DNA from: DASQZT01 sp035638575
Lineage (GTDB): Bacteria; Acidobacteriota; Terriglobia; Bryobacterales; Bryobacteraceae
Direction: 5' to 3'
DNA: 64,000 nt
Assembly (NCBI GenBank): GCA_035638575.1
Contig: DASQZT010000052.1
Location: 39,419 to 103,418 of the forward strand
The position numbers were made by a program, and so were the translations under genes. This document shows, piece after piece, positions 8,844 through 18,110 of this stretch; within the stretch, counting starts at the first letter, position 1; the number at the start of each line of letters is the position of its first letter. The notes beneath the pieces were generated by a model. The model was given only the letters and a program-made list of their open reading frames with translations. It made no database searches and had not been told where the DNA came from.

Positions 8844-10159
8844 TGTAAAACCTCCCGGCCGACGGCCAGATTCATTTGCGCGGCGGCGGTTAAGTAGGAA
8901 GCAATCAGGTTCAAGTAAGCCAGTCGAGTGTCCCGGTAGGCCTTCTCCGAATCCAGATAATCCAACAACGACGCACCGCCGTTCTGGTAGGAGAAAGACA
9001 CTCTGTCACGGGTATCGATGGCCAATCGCAGATATTTGGTCTGATAAGGGCGAAGCAGATTCAGGGCGCTGACCAATGTCACATAAGCGGTGTCCACGTC
9101 GCTAAACACCTGCGCCTGGGCGGCGCCGAGTAGACGCTCGTTGCGAGCGATGTCGATCTGGGTCCGGGCCTTTTCGCCCTGGTTGCGATCAAAGATCCGC
9201 AACGGAATGGTCACGCTGAAACCCAGGTAGACGGGGATGGGCGGATTGCGGGCAAAATCCATGCCGAAGGTGGGATCGGTCGAGCCGTTGGCTACGGCAA
9301 GCCGGTGAGCGACGCGCGCCAACTCCAAGTTCTGCACGGCCGCTTTCAGGTCCGGACGTAACGCCATGGCGGCTTCCCGGAATTCCTGGAGAGCCATTAA
9401 CCGCTCACTGAACTCATACGGTCCGGCGACGTCGAACTGCTCGATCGGCGTCCGGTCGTTCAAGAGCATCAGGAGCTGGATTTTGGCGGTCCGAATATTT
9501 ACCGTGGCCGTTTCGTAGTCGGATTCGAACTGGACGCGCTGCAGCTCCAGACGGTCCAGGTCGACCTGGGCCAGGTCGCCGGCCTTGAAGCGAGTGCGGT
9601 TTACGGTGAGTTCCCGATCCCAGTAGTCCAGGTTTTCCCTGGCATTCTGCAGGACCGCCTTGGCTTGTAACGTTTGGACAAACGCGTTTCGAAGGGTGAA
9701 CGTCAGACTCCGTTCCTGGTCCAGGTAGGTGGAGTCGGCAATGTCCGTGGACTTCCTGGCGCTTTCGAGGCGCAGCTCCCGCTTGCCCGCGCGCTCGTGC
9801 AGATAACTGAGCGACCCGTATGGCAGCACGTTTGTCAACGGCCGGTAGACTTGGACTCCAGCCGGAGACGGAATAGTCGCGAACGGGTTGATCTGGTCGA
9901 TGGTTCCGGTCAGGCTCGGATTGGGCCGGAGATAGGCGGTGATCTCGGATGCCCGGGATTCGTCGATGTTGAGCTGCGCCGCCATCAAAGTCGGGTTCGC
10001 CGCCACGAACTTATCTTTAATCTGCTGCCAGGTGAAAGCGGTCTGGGCAAGACTTGCGGCCGGCAGTAATCCCGCAATGACAATCCCGCGGCAGGCGCGA
10101 CGCAGCAGCGGCCGTTTAGTAGTTTTGTTAACAGTGGTCTTTGATGTCGCGATCTTCAT
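8840..10159 (-). CDS. czcC: TolC/CzcC-family outer-membrane efflux protein, copy 1
   Basis: Outer-membrane channel of the RND system, 439 residues from ATG 10159. A TTG start at 10183 would add eight residues; both copies keep a Met-Lys before the signal sequence, so I prefer ATG. No clear Shine-Dalgarno site precedes either. A signal peptide (GIVIAGLLPAASLAQT) is followed by two OEP repeats with long helices (SYLHERAGKRELRLESARKS, RFKAGDLAQVDLDRLELQRV). First gene of the czcCBA-like operon, transcribed divergently from the response regulator across a 280-bp control region. A stretch near 9530-9800 is almost identical in DNA to copy 2, unlike the flanks. Confidence 0.9.
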   Translation of the reverse strand: MKIATSKTTVNKTTKRPLLRRACRGIVIAGLLPAASLAQTAFTWQQIKDKFVAANPTLMAAQLNIDESRASEITAYLRPNPSLTGTIDQINPFATIPSPAGVQVYRPLTNVLPYGSLSYLHERAGKRELRLESARKSTDIADSTYLDQERSLTFTLRNAFVQTLQAKAVLQNARENLDYWDRELTVNRTRFKAGDLAQVDLDRLELQRVQFESDYETATVNIRTAKIQLLMLLNDRTPIEQFDVAGPYEFSERLMALQEFREAAMALRPDLKAAVQNLELARVAHRLAVANGSTDPTFGMDFARNPPIPVYLGFSVTIPLRIFDRNQGEKARTQIDIARNERLLGAAQAQVFSDVDTAYVTLVSALNLLRPYQTKYLRLAIDTRDRVSFSYQNGGASLLDYLDSEKAYRDTRLAYLNLIASYLTAAAQMNLAVGREVLQ

Positions 10160-10183
10160 AAGATGAGGACGGAACTGCAACAA

Positions 10184-10438
10184 GAATCAAAAGGCGCAGG
10201 ATTTCACTTTAGCGCGCTCCGGACCGCACAGCCGCTGCTCTTCTGTTCAACGCCAGCGGTCTTTCGATGACTCCGCCGATTAGCCGCGCGACCTGCACTG
10301 ACATGGCCCGATGGACCGGCCAAACGATCACTCTTTGTGACAACTCCCATATCTTTCAGGTCAACTGCTTGGCAGAGGCGGCCATCCGCCATTAAGATGA
10401 CTTCAGCATCGGTTCCAGCAACGACGGAGGGTGGGGTG
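10184..10438. promoter_or_regulatory. Divergent control region of efflux unit 1
   Basis: A 255-bp gap between the divergent czcC-like operon and response regulator 1. The equivalent gap of unit 2 (16997-17251) has exactly the same length. A 60-bp block at 10342-10401 is identical to 17157-17216 at all but two positions, whereas the czcC-proximal half has drifted. The block contains AACTCCCATATCTTTCAGGT, then TTGGCA followed by an AT-rich CATTAAGAT about 16 bp later (a possible promoter reading toward the regulator), and GGCGG-CCAT-CCGCC as a small inverted repeat. I read it as promoter plus operator DNA. Which protein binds is inference. Confidence 0.6.
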
Positions 10439-11278
10439 GTGATTCGCCAAACTTCAATCACAGCGACGGCCGGCGAGACCAGCCCGATTCCGAAAGCAAG
10501 CACTATGGACAAACAATCAGAGGAGAATCGAATCCGGCTGCTCCTCGTCGACGATCAAGTCCTGTTTCGGGAGAGCTTGAGCCGGTTCCTGGCAACCCAG
10601 CCAGGTCTTGAAGTGGCGGGCGAGTGCGGCACCGCGGCCGAAGCTCTCGAGATCCTGGGCGGTTCATCGGTCGATATCGTCCTCCTGGATTCAGATCTCC
10701 GCGCCGAACGCGGAGATGAATTCATATCCGCTTCGCGGCGTGCCGGTTACATAGGCCACTTCCTGGTGGTTGCCGGAGTGGCTGACGCCAAGGAATTGGC
10801 TGCCGCAATCAAGCTTGGGGCCTCGGGTATTTTTCTGAAATCCGAAGCTCCGGATCGCCTGGTGAAGGCCATCAGGCTGGTGGCGAGCGGCGCAGCCTGG
10901 GTGGATCAGAAGGTCATCCAACTGCTAGCCGATCAACTGATCGATCGGCCCAGACAGGGCTCCGGGAATCTCCTGACCGAGAGAGAGGAACGGGTGCTGC
11001 TGGGAATCCTTGGAGGTCTTACGAATCGAAAGATTGGAGACAACATCGGTCTCTCGGAAGGCACTGTGAAATCGGTGGTACAACAGTTATTCCTCAGGGC
11101 CGGTGTGCGAACACGGGGCCAATTGGTGCGAGTGGCACTGGAAGGCTCGTTGGGCACCGCTCGCGACCTGGCGAAAGGGGCGCTAAATGCAATGCCGGCC
11201 TTGGCTGCGGCAGGCTCCCGTGAACCCTCGCAGCCAACTGCTCCTGATCCTCTGGCCGCCCGGTTGTCACACGACTGA
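10439..11278 (+). CDS. NarL/LuxR-type response regulator, copy 1
   Basis: A 279-residue response regulator: receiver domain at about 31-150, LuxR helix-turn-helix at about 190-250 (GGLTNRKIGDNIGLSEGTVK). Acidic pair D38-D39, phospho-acceptor D84 and K134 are present, but the usual Thr/Ser is Ala112 (LVVAGVAD). The GTG start follows GGAGG with good spacing. The next ATG (10505) lacks a ribosome site, and the 22-residue extension is conserved in copy 2. No histidine kinase is nearby. It diverges from the czcC-like operon, so it is the likely regulator of the pump. The last residues differ from copy 2 because a deletion just downstream replaced the original end. Confidence 0.88.
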   Translation: MIRQTSITATAGETSPIPKASTMDKQSEENRIRLLLVDDQVLFRESLSRFLATQPGLEVAGECGTAAEALEILGGSSVDIVLLDSDLRAERGDEFISASRRAGYIGHFLVVAGVADAKELAAAIKLGASGIFLKSEAPDRLVKAIRLVASGAAWVDQKVIQLLADQLIDRPRQGSGNLLTEREERVLLGILGGLTNRKIGDNIGLSEGTVKSVVQQLFLRAGVRTRGQLVRVALEGSLGTARDLAKGALNAMPALAAAGSREPSQPTAPDPLAARLSHD

Positions 11279-11281
11279 CCT

Positions 11282-11322
11282 CGACTATCAAAATGATTGT
11301 GCCGCTATTATAATCGCCAGGC
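11282..11322 (-). pseudogene. Deletion scar: remnant of a PAS-LuxR gene
   Basis: These bases match the 5' coding part of the membrane PAS-LuxR gene of unit 2 (18935-18970): the first 16 bases are identical, then 7 of 9, then a 5-base insertion, then 10 of 10. The segment is followed by a 27-bp repeat that in unit 2 lies downstream at 19065-19091. So unit 1 once carried the same gene, and about 860 bp on one side and about 95 bp on the other were lost. The remnant covers part of the first membrane helix and cannot be expressed usefully. Confidence 0.75.
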
Positions 11323-11326
11323 GAGC

Positions 11327-11353
11327 CTCAATCAAACGATTGGCCAAGAGGGT
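11327..11353. repeat. 27-bp repeat at the end of duplication unit 1
   Basis: The 27 bases beginning CTCAATCAAACGATTGGCCA are identical to 19065-19091. Each copy closes a duplication unit, which fixes the unit borders (about 4545-11353 and 11354-19091). Within it CAATC-AAAC-GATTG is a short inverted repeat, so it could also be a small hairpin. Confidence 0.85.
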
Positions 11354-11375
11354 GGCCCCAGAAGCTCATCTGGAT

Positions 11376-14300
11376 CTAAACGGACTCCACTTCAACTTCG
11401 GGAAGCACATCACGATCACGGGCCATCCACACATACAGAGTAGGAAGCAGAAAGATACTCATCGCCAAATCGGAGATCAGGCCTCCGACGATCACGATGG
11501 CGAACGGCCGCTGCGAGTCGGAACCGATGTCGTGAGACAACGCCGCAGGCAGCAGCCCCAGGGTCGCCACCAGCATGGTCATCATGATGGGCCGCAGCCG
11601 CAACACGGCGCCTTCTATGGCGGATTCCTCTATCGAGGCGCCTCGGGCACGCCGCTGATTGATGTATTCGAGCATGATCACGCCGGTTTGCACCGAGACG
11701 CCGAACAGCGCCAGAAAGCCGACTCCCGAAGAGACGCTGAAGTTAGTGCCAGTGACCAGGAGAGCAAGCAAGCCGCCGATGCGCGCGAGCATCACATTGA
11801 CCAGAATCAGAATGGCCCATTTGAAAGAGCGGAACATGGTGTACAGGATGATGAAGATCAGCAGGACGGTCAGCGGCACGATGATGAGCAGGCGCTCTTC
11901 GGCGTGCTTCTCGCTTTGGTACTCGCCCTCCCAATCGATGTGATACCCGCGCGGCAGCTGGACTTGCTCATTTACTTTCTTTATCGATTCCTCAACGGCG
12001 CTGCCCAGGTCGCGGTCGCGCACGCTATACTTGACCGCGATGTATCGCTGGTTTCCTTCGCGGTATATTTCGGAAGCCTCGTCCCGCTGTTCGATCTTGC
12101 AGAGCTGGGCGAGCGAAACCCGTTCGCCGGTGGGTGACAGCAAGCGAATATTCCCGATCGCCTCCTTGCTGTCACGATACTGCGGCAGATAGCGCATGAC
12201 CAGGTCGTAACGCGCCTCGCCCTGCAGGACTTGAGTCAGGGCGTTGCCGCCCACCGCCGTCTGGATGGCATCCTGTACGTCCGCTACGTTGATCTGATAG
12301 CGGGCGGCCTGCCGGCGATCGACAGTCAAATTCAGATTCGGCTGGCCCAGGACGCGAAAGACACCGAGGTCCTGAATTCCCCTGACTCCGCGCATGATCT
12401 TGACGATCTGGTCGGCCTTGTCTTCGAGAACTTTGAAGTCGTCGCCGTACACCTTGGTGGCAAGTTGTCCCTTAACTCCGCTGACGGCTTCCTCCATGTT
12501 GTCCGCGATGGGTTGGGAGAAGTTCCAGATCACACCTGGAGTCTTGGAAAGCTCGCGGTTCATGGCCGCGATGAGTTCGTCTTTGTTCTGGTGAAAGGCC
12601 GGCCGCCACTGTTCCTTGGGCTTCAGTCCGGCGTAGTACTCCGTATTGAAAAAGCCGGTGGTGTCGGTCCCGTCGTCGGGACGGCCCACCTGGCTGGTGC
12701 ATTCGGTGACCTCGGGAAAGGAGCACAACAGGATTCGTGTCTGATTCGCCAGCCGAATACCTTCGCTTGGCCCCGTGCTCGGCGCAAGAGTGCCACGCAC
12801 CCATAGAGAGCCCTCATCGAGGTGCGGCAGAAACTCCGAGCCGATGACGCCGCTGACCGTCAGATAGATGGTAAGGAGGAGGCTCGCAATACCGCCGGCG
12901 ACAGTGAGCCAGCGAAGCCGGATAGCCCATCTCAGAGAGCGGCGATATCCGGCAGTCAGCAACGTCATGACCGGGTTGTGCCACTCGCGCGTCCCCTTGG
13001 GGAAAAAGAAGCTGGCGAGCACGGGCGCCACCAGGATGGAGAACAGGAGTGCGCCTAGCAGGGCAAATGCCACGGTCCAGGCCATGGGCTTGAACAAGCG
13101 GCCTTCGACACCCTGCAGGGTGAAGATGGGCAGGTAGGCCGTGATAATAATCGCGATGGCGTAAAACACGGGCCGCTGCACCTCGTGCGCCGCGTCGAAG
13201 ATCCTCTCTGTCGGAGATCGGCCATCCGCCTCGCGGCGGCTGAGGTGACGCACGAGATTCTCGACCATTACCACGGCTCCGTCCACGACCATTCCGAAGT
13301 CCAGAGCGCCTAGAGACAGAAGATTTGCGGGAATGCCCTTGAGTTTTAAGCAAGTGGCGGCGAAGAGAAGCGAGAACGGGATGGTCAGAGCAACGATGAT
13401 CGCTCCCCGGGCGTTCCCGAGAAACATCAGGAGAATGATCACCACGAGAATGATGCCCTCGGTGAGGTTGTGGAGGACCGTCTTCGTGGTATGGTGCACC
13501 AGCTCGCTGCGGTCGATGAAGGGAACGATTTTCACACCGGGCGGCAGGATGCGATCGTTCAGCTCATCCACTTTGGCGTGGAGTCCGCGGAGGGCGGCTT
13601 CCGCATCCGCGCCTTTGCGCATGGGCACCCACGCCGAAACCACATCGTCGTTGTCGATGATCTTGCCGTCCTCGCGGCGTATCGCGCGGGCGAACTGGCC
13701 GAGACGGATCTTGGGGCCCTGTGAGACGACAGCGATATCCTTCACACGAAGCGGCGTGCCACTCTTAGTCGTCAGGACCGTGTTCTCGATATCGTGAACG
13801 TTGCCGACAAGGCCTACTTCGCGGACGTTGATCTGTTGCAGGCCAGCTTCGAGGAAGCTACCCCCGGCATTGACATTGTTATTAGTGAGTTGTTGCTCCA
13901 CCTGGGCGAGGCTCAGCCCGTAGGCGATCAACTTATTGGGATCGATGCGCGCCTGGTATTCGCGAGTCGGCCCGCCGAATGTGGCGACATCGACGATATC
14001 CGGAACGGACTTCAAGTTCTTCTCGACCACCCAGTCTTCGATGGACTTCAGCTCCATCACGTCGTATTGGGGATTAGTGCTGTGGAGCGTAAAGAAGTAG
14101 ATTTGGCCAACCGGACTCCAATCGGTTCCCATTTGCGGCGTTACGCCCGGCGGCAGGGAAACCTGCGAAAGACGCTCGAGAACTCTCTCGCGGTTCCAGC
14201 CATTCTCCGTGTCGTCCTCGAAAATCAACTTGAGGTCGGAGAGCCCGAAGATGGAGAAGGAGCGCAGATGGACCACTCCAGGAACACCGTTCATCACGAT

Positions 14301-14510
14301 CTCGAGCGGAATGGTGACCTGCTGCTCGATCTGCTCCGCGGCGATCCCGGGCCACTGGGTGATGATCTCGACGTAGTTGTTCGCCACGTCCGGATAGGCT
14401 TCGACAGGCAACTGGTGAAACGACACGGCGCCCCAGGCAAACAGGAGAAGCGCAATCGCCAGGACCAGAAAGCGATTCTTGAGGGCGAAATCGACAAGCC
14501 GGCGAATCAT
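11376..14510 (-). CDS. czcA: CzcA-type heavy-metal efflux RND transporter, copy 2
   Basis: A 1044-residue paralogue of the 4545-7697 protein, clearly homologous over its full length. The proton-relay set is kept (D404, D410, E417 in the DFGMVVDGAVVMVE motif). It is three residues shorter in the first periplasmic domain (ADAEAALRGLH versus a longer ADAETALDGPHGLH) and has a different C-terminal tail. Its ATG abuts the stop of the second adaptor. Divergence from copy 1 is spread through both periplasmic loops and synonymous sites. The copies may therefore differ in substrate or affinity (inference), and both look functional. Confidence 0.93.
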   Translation of the reverse strand: MIRRLVDFALKNRFLVLAIALLLFAWGAVSFHQLPVEAYPDVANNYVEIITQWPGIAAEQIEQQVTIPLEIVMNGVPGVVHLRSFSIFGLSDLKLIFEDDTENGWNRERVLERLSQVSLPPGVTPQMGTDWSPVGQIYFFTLHSTNPQYDVMELKSIEDWVVEKNLKSVPDIVDVATFGGPTREYQARIDPNKLIAYGLSLAQVEQQLTNNNVNAGGSFLEAGLQQINVREVGLVGNVHDIENTVLTTKSGTPLRVKDIAVVSQGPKIRLGQFARAIRREDGKIIDNDDVVSAWVPMRKGADAEAALRGLHAKVDELNDRILPPGVKIVPFIDRSELVHHTTKTVLHNLTEGIILVVIILLMFLGNARGAIIVALTIPFSLLFAATCLKLKGIPANLLSLGALDFGMVVDGAVVMVENLVRHLSRREADGRSPTERIFDAAHEVQRPVFYAIAIIITAYLPIFTLQGVEGRLFKPMAWTVAFALLGALLFSILVAPVLASFFFPKGTREWHNPVMTLLTAGYRRSLRWAIRLRWLTVAGGIASLLLTIYLTVSGVIGSEFLPHLDEGSLWVRGTLAPSTGPSEGIRLANQTRILLCSFPEVTECTSQVGRPDDGTDTTGFFNTEYYAGLKPKEQWRPAFHQNKDELIAAMNRELSKTPGVIWNFSQPIADNMEEAVSGVKGQLATKVYGDDFKVLEDKADQIVKIMRGVRGIQDLGVFRVLGQPNLNLTVDRRQAARYQINVADVQDAIQTAVGGNALTQVLQGEARYDLVMRYLPQYRDSKEAIGNIRLLSPTGERVSLAQLCKIEQRDEASEIYREGNQRYIAVKYSVRDRDLGSAVEESIKKVNEQVQLPRGYHIDWEGEYQSEKHAEERLLIIVPLTVLLIFIILYTMFRSFKWAILILVNVMLARIGGLLALLVTGTNFSVSSGVGFLALFGVSVQTGVIMLEYINQRRARGASIEESAIEGAVLRLRPIMMTMLVATLGLLPAALSHDIGSDSQRPFAIVIVGGLISDLAMSIFLLPTLYVWMARDRDVLPEVEVESV

Positions 14511-15656
14511 CTATTGCTCCACGGTGTTTTGCAGGACGAGGGCATTTGCAACCACCTCCGCGCCCGGCTTGACGCCCGAAACGACCTCCTGCAAATCTCC
14601 GGGGAGCATGGCTCCGGCGACCGCTTCGACGCGCCGGAATCTCCCGGCGCCGGCCGGCATATAGACCCAGTCCCGGTCGTGCAAATGCAGGATCGCCGCA
14701 GGCGGCACGGCTGCGTGTTGCTCCTTGGTCAAGCCATGGAAGGTCGCGGTAACAAACATACCGAAGCGCATCAGGCCGGGATTCTCGACTTCCAGGCGCA
14801 CCTTGGCGGTTCGCAGGTTCGGGTCCATGATCTGGCCGATGTTTCCGATGCGCCCTCTCAGTGGCCGGTTCGGATAGGCATTCAGATGGATGTCCGCGTA
14901 TTCTCCAAGACGGACCTGAGCCATGTCGTTTTCGTAAACATCGCAGATAATCCAGACGTGCGACACGTCGGCGATGGTGAACGGGTTGGGCGCGGTCAGA
15001 GCCTGTACGCCCGACGAGTTGGTGATTTGTTGATCGGTAATCACTCCCGAAACCGGCGCATAGACCTCGACGATTCCCGTAGGATGGTCGGGATCGGATC
15101 CCAGCAAGCGGACGTGTTCCGTGGTGGTTTCCAGATCGACCTTGGCGTTATCCTCGGCGGTCTGCGCGATTTCGAGGGCGCTCCGGGGAATGGCCCCGTT
15201 GTCGAACAGAAGTTTGGCGCGATCCAATTGGATTTTCGCCAATTGCTCGTTCTTGACGGCTTTTCGATAATCGGAGAACGCACCCGCGATGTCGGTGCTC
15301 CTGACCTTGAACAGAAGCTGCCCCGATTTCACTTCGTCTCCCAGGCGCGCATCGATTTCCACGACGCGGCCCGACGCCAACGACGGCACCGGCACCTGCC
15401 GCGAGATGTCGGGACCGACCACGCCAGTCACGTTCAATTCCGGCGAGGCGACGTACGCACCGGCTGTGGCCAGTGGAAACCGCTCGGGATGGTCGACCGT
15501 GAAGTTGTTGGCATCCAGGTCCGGTTCGACCGCCGCCACATGCGGCCCGGTATCGCCGTCCGATTTTGACGCCGCTGTGACTCGCCTGCCGCACGCGGCG
15601 GTTGAAAGAGCCACACATACACACAAAGTTGCTTCGAGAACAAAGGAGCGATTCAT
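14511..15656 (-). CDS. czcB: Periplasmic adaptor lipoprotein of RND efflux, copy 2
   Basis: A 381-residue adaptor, the same length as copy 1. I place the start at ATG 15656 (MNRSFVLEATLC), preceded by GGGAGGT and overlapping the TolC-like stop by 4 bp. The frame stays open far upstream, but that part lies inside the czcC-like gene. A lipobox-like segment (LSTAACG) again suggests lipid anchoring. Barrel-sandwich, hairpin and beta-barrel segments match copy 1 closely, whereas the mature N-terminus (AACGRRVTAASKSDGDTG) is quite different. Confidence 0.92.
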   Translation of the reverse strand: MNRSFVLEATLCVCVALSTAACGRRVTAASKSDGDTGPHVAAVEPDLDANNFTVDHPERFPLATAGAYVASPELNVTGVVGPDISRQVPVPSLASGRVVEIDARLGDEVKSGQLLFKVRSTDIAGAFSDYRKAVKNEQLAKIQLDRAKLLFDNGAIPRSALEIAQTAEDNAKVDLETTTEHVRLLGSDPDHPTGIVEVYAPVSGVITDQQITNSSGVQALTAPNPFTIADVSHVWIICDVYENDMAQVRLGEYADIHLNAYPNRPLRGRIGNIGQIMDPNLRTAKVRLEVENPGLMRFGMFVTATFHGLTKEQHAAVPPAAILHLHDRDWVYMPAGAGRFRRVEAVAGAMLPGDLQEVVSGVKPGAEVVANALVLQNTVEQ

Positions 15657-16975
15657 TGAATTACCTCCCGGCCCACCGCCATATTCATTTGGGCCGCCGC
15701 TGACAAGTAAGAGCCAATCAAATTCAAATACGCCAGGCGTGTATCGCGATAGGCCTTCTCGGCATCCAGATAGTCCAGCAACGAGGCGCCGCCGTTCTGG
15801 TAGGAGAATGTGATTCTGTTGCGGCTGTCCTCGGCCAGCTTGAGATACTTGTCGCGGTACGGCCGCAACAGATTCACCGCGCTGACCAAGGTCACCCATG
15901 CCGAATCCACATCGCTGAACACCAGTGCAAGGGTCGCATCCCGCAGACGTTCATTACGGCCGATATCAATCTGAGTCCTGGCCTTCTCACCTTGATTCCG
16001 GTCGAAGATCCGCAGCGGAATCGAGACACTCACGCCGAAATAGACGGGAATCGGCGGGTTGCGCGCAAAATCGACGCTGAAGGTCGGATCGGTCGAGCCA
16101 TCGGCGATAGCAAGCTGATGATTGGTCTTCGCCAACTCCACCGATTGCGCCGCGGCCTTCAGGTCCGGCCGCGCTGCGAGCGCGATCGCGCGGAATTCTT
16201 CCAGCGGCGCCAGACGGTCGATGAAGTCATACGGTCCGGTGACGTCGAACTGCTCGATCGGCGTCCGGTCGTTCAAGAGCGTCAGAAGCTGAATCTTGGC
16301 CGTGCGAAGATTCACAGTCGCTGTTTCGAGATCGGATTCGAACTGTACACGCTGCAGTTCCAGGCGGTCCAGGTCGACCTGGGCCAGGTCGCCGGCCTTG
16401 AAGCGATTGCGGTTTACGGTGAGTTCCCGATCCCAGTAGTCCAGGTTTTCCCTGGCATTCTGCAAGACCGCCTTGGCTTGTAACGTTTGGACAAACGCGT
16501 TTCGAAGGGTGAACGTCAGGCTCCGCTCCTGATCCAGGTAGGTCGAGCCGGCGATGTCTGTGGACTTCCTGGCGCTTTCGAGGCGCAACTCCCGCTTGCC
16601 CGCGCGCTCGTGCAGATAGCTGACCGACCCGAACGGCAGCGAGTTCGCGAAAGGCCGGTATACGGAGTTTCCCGAGACAGGCGATTGGATGGTCGTCAGA
16701 GGATTGATCTGGTCGATGGTTCCCGTGAGGCTCGGATTGGGCCGGAGATAGGCGGTGATCTCGGAGGCCCGGGACTCGTCGATGTTGAGTTGGGCCGCCA
16801 TCAAAGTCGGGTTCGCAGCCTCGAACTTGTCTTTAATCTGCTGCCAGGTGAAAGCGGCTTGTGCAAGACTAGTGGCCGGCAGTAGTCCCGCAGTGACAAT
16901 CCCGTAACAGGTGCGACACAGCAGGGTGCGCCTGGTAGCTTTGCCGGCAGTAGCGCTCAATGTCACATTCTTCAT
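15653..16975 (-). CDS. czcC: TolC/CzcC-family outer-membrane efflux protein, copy 2
   Basis: A 440-residue outer-membrane factor from ATG 16975. A TTG seven codons upstream is the alternative. The signal peptide (GIVTAGLLPATSLAQA) and two OEP repeats are as in copy 1. About 250 bp in the middle (about 16344-16613) is almost identical to copy 1, including silent positions, while the 3' third has drifted. This patchiness suggests gene conversion. First gene of the second efflux operon, divergent from response regulator 2. Confidence 0.9.
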   Translation of the reverse strand: MKNVTLSATAGKATRRTLLCRTCYGIVTAGLLPATSLAQAAFTWQQIKDKFEAANPTLMAAQLNIDESRASEITAYLRPNPSLTGTIDQINPLTTIQSPVSGNSVYRPFANSLPFGSVSYLHERAGKRELRLESARKSTDIAGSTYLDQERSLTFTLRNAFVQTLQAKAVLQNARENLDYWDRELTVNRNRFKAGDLAQVDLDRLELQRVQFESDLETATVNLRTAKIQLLTLLNDRTPIEQFDVTGPYDFIDRLAPLEEFRAIALAARPDLKAAAQSVELAKTNHQLAIADGSTDPTFSVDFARNPPIPVYFGVSVSIPLRIFDRNQGEKARTQIDIGRNERLRDATLALVFSDVDSAWVTLVSAVNLLRPYRDKYLKLAEDSRNRITFSYQNGGASLLDYLDAEKAYRDTRLAYLNLIGSYLSAAAQMNMAVGREVIQ

Positions 16976-16996
16976 AGGGTAAGAACGGAACTGCAA

Positions 16997-17251
16997 TAGA
17001 ACCAGTAGGGCAGGCCTTCACTTTAGCGCGGTCCGAATGTCATAGCCGCTGATCTTCCGTTCAACGCCGGCGGTCTTTCGATGAATCGCCCATGTAGCCG
17101 CGCGACGTGCTCCGGCATCGGGCTGAACGGCCGATCGAACGATTACTCTTTGCGGTAACTCCCATATCTTTCAGGTCAACTGCTTGGCAAAGGCGGCCAT
17201 CCGCTATTAAGATGACCTAAGCATCGGTTCCACCGAACGACGGAGGGCAGG
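16997..17251. promoter_or_regulatory. Divergent control region of efflux unit 2
   Basis: The counterpart of 10184-10438, of exactly equal length. The conserved 60-bp block is at 17157-17216. In this copy TTGGCA is followed 15 bp later by TATTAA, a slightly better -10 than in copy 1. The GGAGG for the regulator lies at the right end, five bases before GTG 17252. Confidence 0.6.
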
Positions 17252-18070
17252 GTGATTCGCCAAACTTCAATCGCCGCGACGGCCGGCGAGTCCAGCCCGA
17301 TTCCGAGGGCAATGACTATGGACAAACAAACAGAGGAGAATCGTATCCGGCTGCTCCTTGTCGACGATCAAGTCCTGTTTCGGGAGAGCTTGAGCCGGTT
17401 CCTGGCAACCCAGCCAAGTCTTGACGTGGCGGGCGAGTGCGGCACCGCGGCCGAAGCTCTCGAGATCCTGGGCGGTTCATCGGTCGATATCGTCCTCCTG
17501 GATTCAGATCTCCGCGCCAAACGAGGGGATGAATTCATATCCGCTGCCCGGCGCGCGGGTTACATAGGCCACTTCCTGGTGGTTGCCGGAGTGGCTGACG
17601 CCAAGGAACTGGCTGCCGCAATCAAGCTTGGGGCCTCGGGTATTTTTCTGAAATCCGAAGCTCCGGACCGCCTCGTGAAGGCCATCAGACTGGTAGCGAG
17701 CGGTGCAGCCTGGGTGGATCAGAAGGTCATCCAACTGCTGGCCGATCAACTGATCGATGGGCCCCGACAGGACCCCGGGAATCTCCTGACCGAGAGAGAG
17801 GAAAGGGTCCTCGTGGGAATCCTCGGAGGTCTTACGAATCGGAAGATTGGCGACAACGCCGGCCTCTCGGAAGGCACTGTGAAATCGGTGGTGCAACAGT
17901 TATTCCTCAGGGCTGGTGTGCGAACACGGGGCCAATTGGTGCGAGTGGCACTGGAAGGCTCGTTGGGCGCCGCTCGCGACCTGGCGAAAGGGGCGCGAAA
18001 TGCAATGCCGGCCTTGGCTGCGGCAGGCGCCCGTGAACCCGCGCAGCCAACTGGGCCTGTCAGGGAATAA
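17252..18070 (+). CDS. NarL/LuxR-type response regulator, copy 2
   Basis: A 272-residue paralogue of the 10439-11278 protein, nearly identical in protein and DNA. It has the same acidic pair, phospho-acceptor Asp and Lys, and the same Ala in place of the conserved Thr/Ser. GTG is used as start after GGAGG. The small number of synonymous changes contrasts with the well-diverged pump genes next door. It converges on the PAS-LuxR gene 40 bp away, and the two proteins share the end of the DNA-binding helix (VRTRxQLVRVALE). They may recognise related sites (inference). Confidence 0.88.
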   Translation: MIRQTSIAATAGESSPIPRAMTMDKQTEENRIRLLLVDDQVLFRESLSRFLATQPSLDVAGECGTAAEALEILGGSSVDIVLLDSDLRAKRGDEFISAARRAGYIGHFLVVAGVADAKELAAAIKLGASGIFLKSEAPDRLVKAIRLVASGAAWVDQKVIQLLADQLIDGPRQDPGNLLTEREERVLVGILGGLTNRKIGDNAGLSEGTVKSVVQQLFLRAGVRTRGQLVRVALEGSLGAARDLAKGARNAMPALAAAGAREPAQPTGPVRE

Positions 18071-18110
18071 GACCGCTCCCCTTGGTCGCGGCTCGGAAAG
18101 TCGAAGGCGG

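Noticed and set aside
14511..15899. A longer 462-residue form of adaptor copy 2
   Set aside because: The extra N-terminal 81 residues are read out of frame from the czcC gene; ATG 15656 has the ribosome site, lipobox and same length as copy 1.
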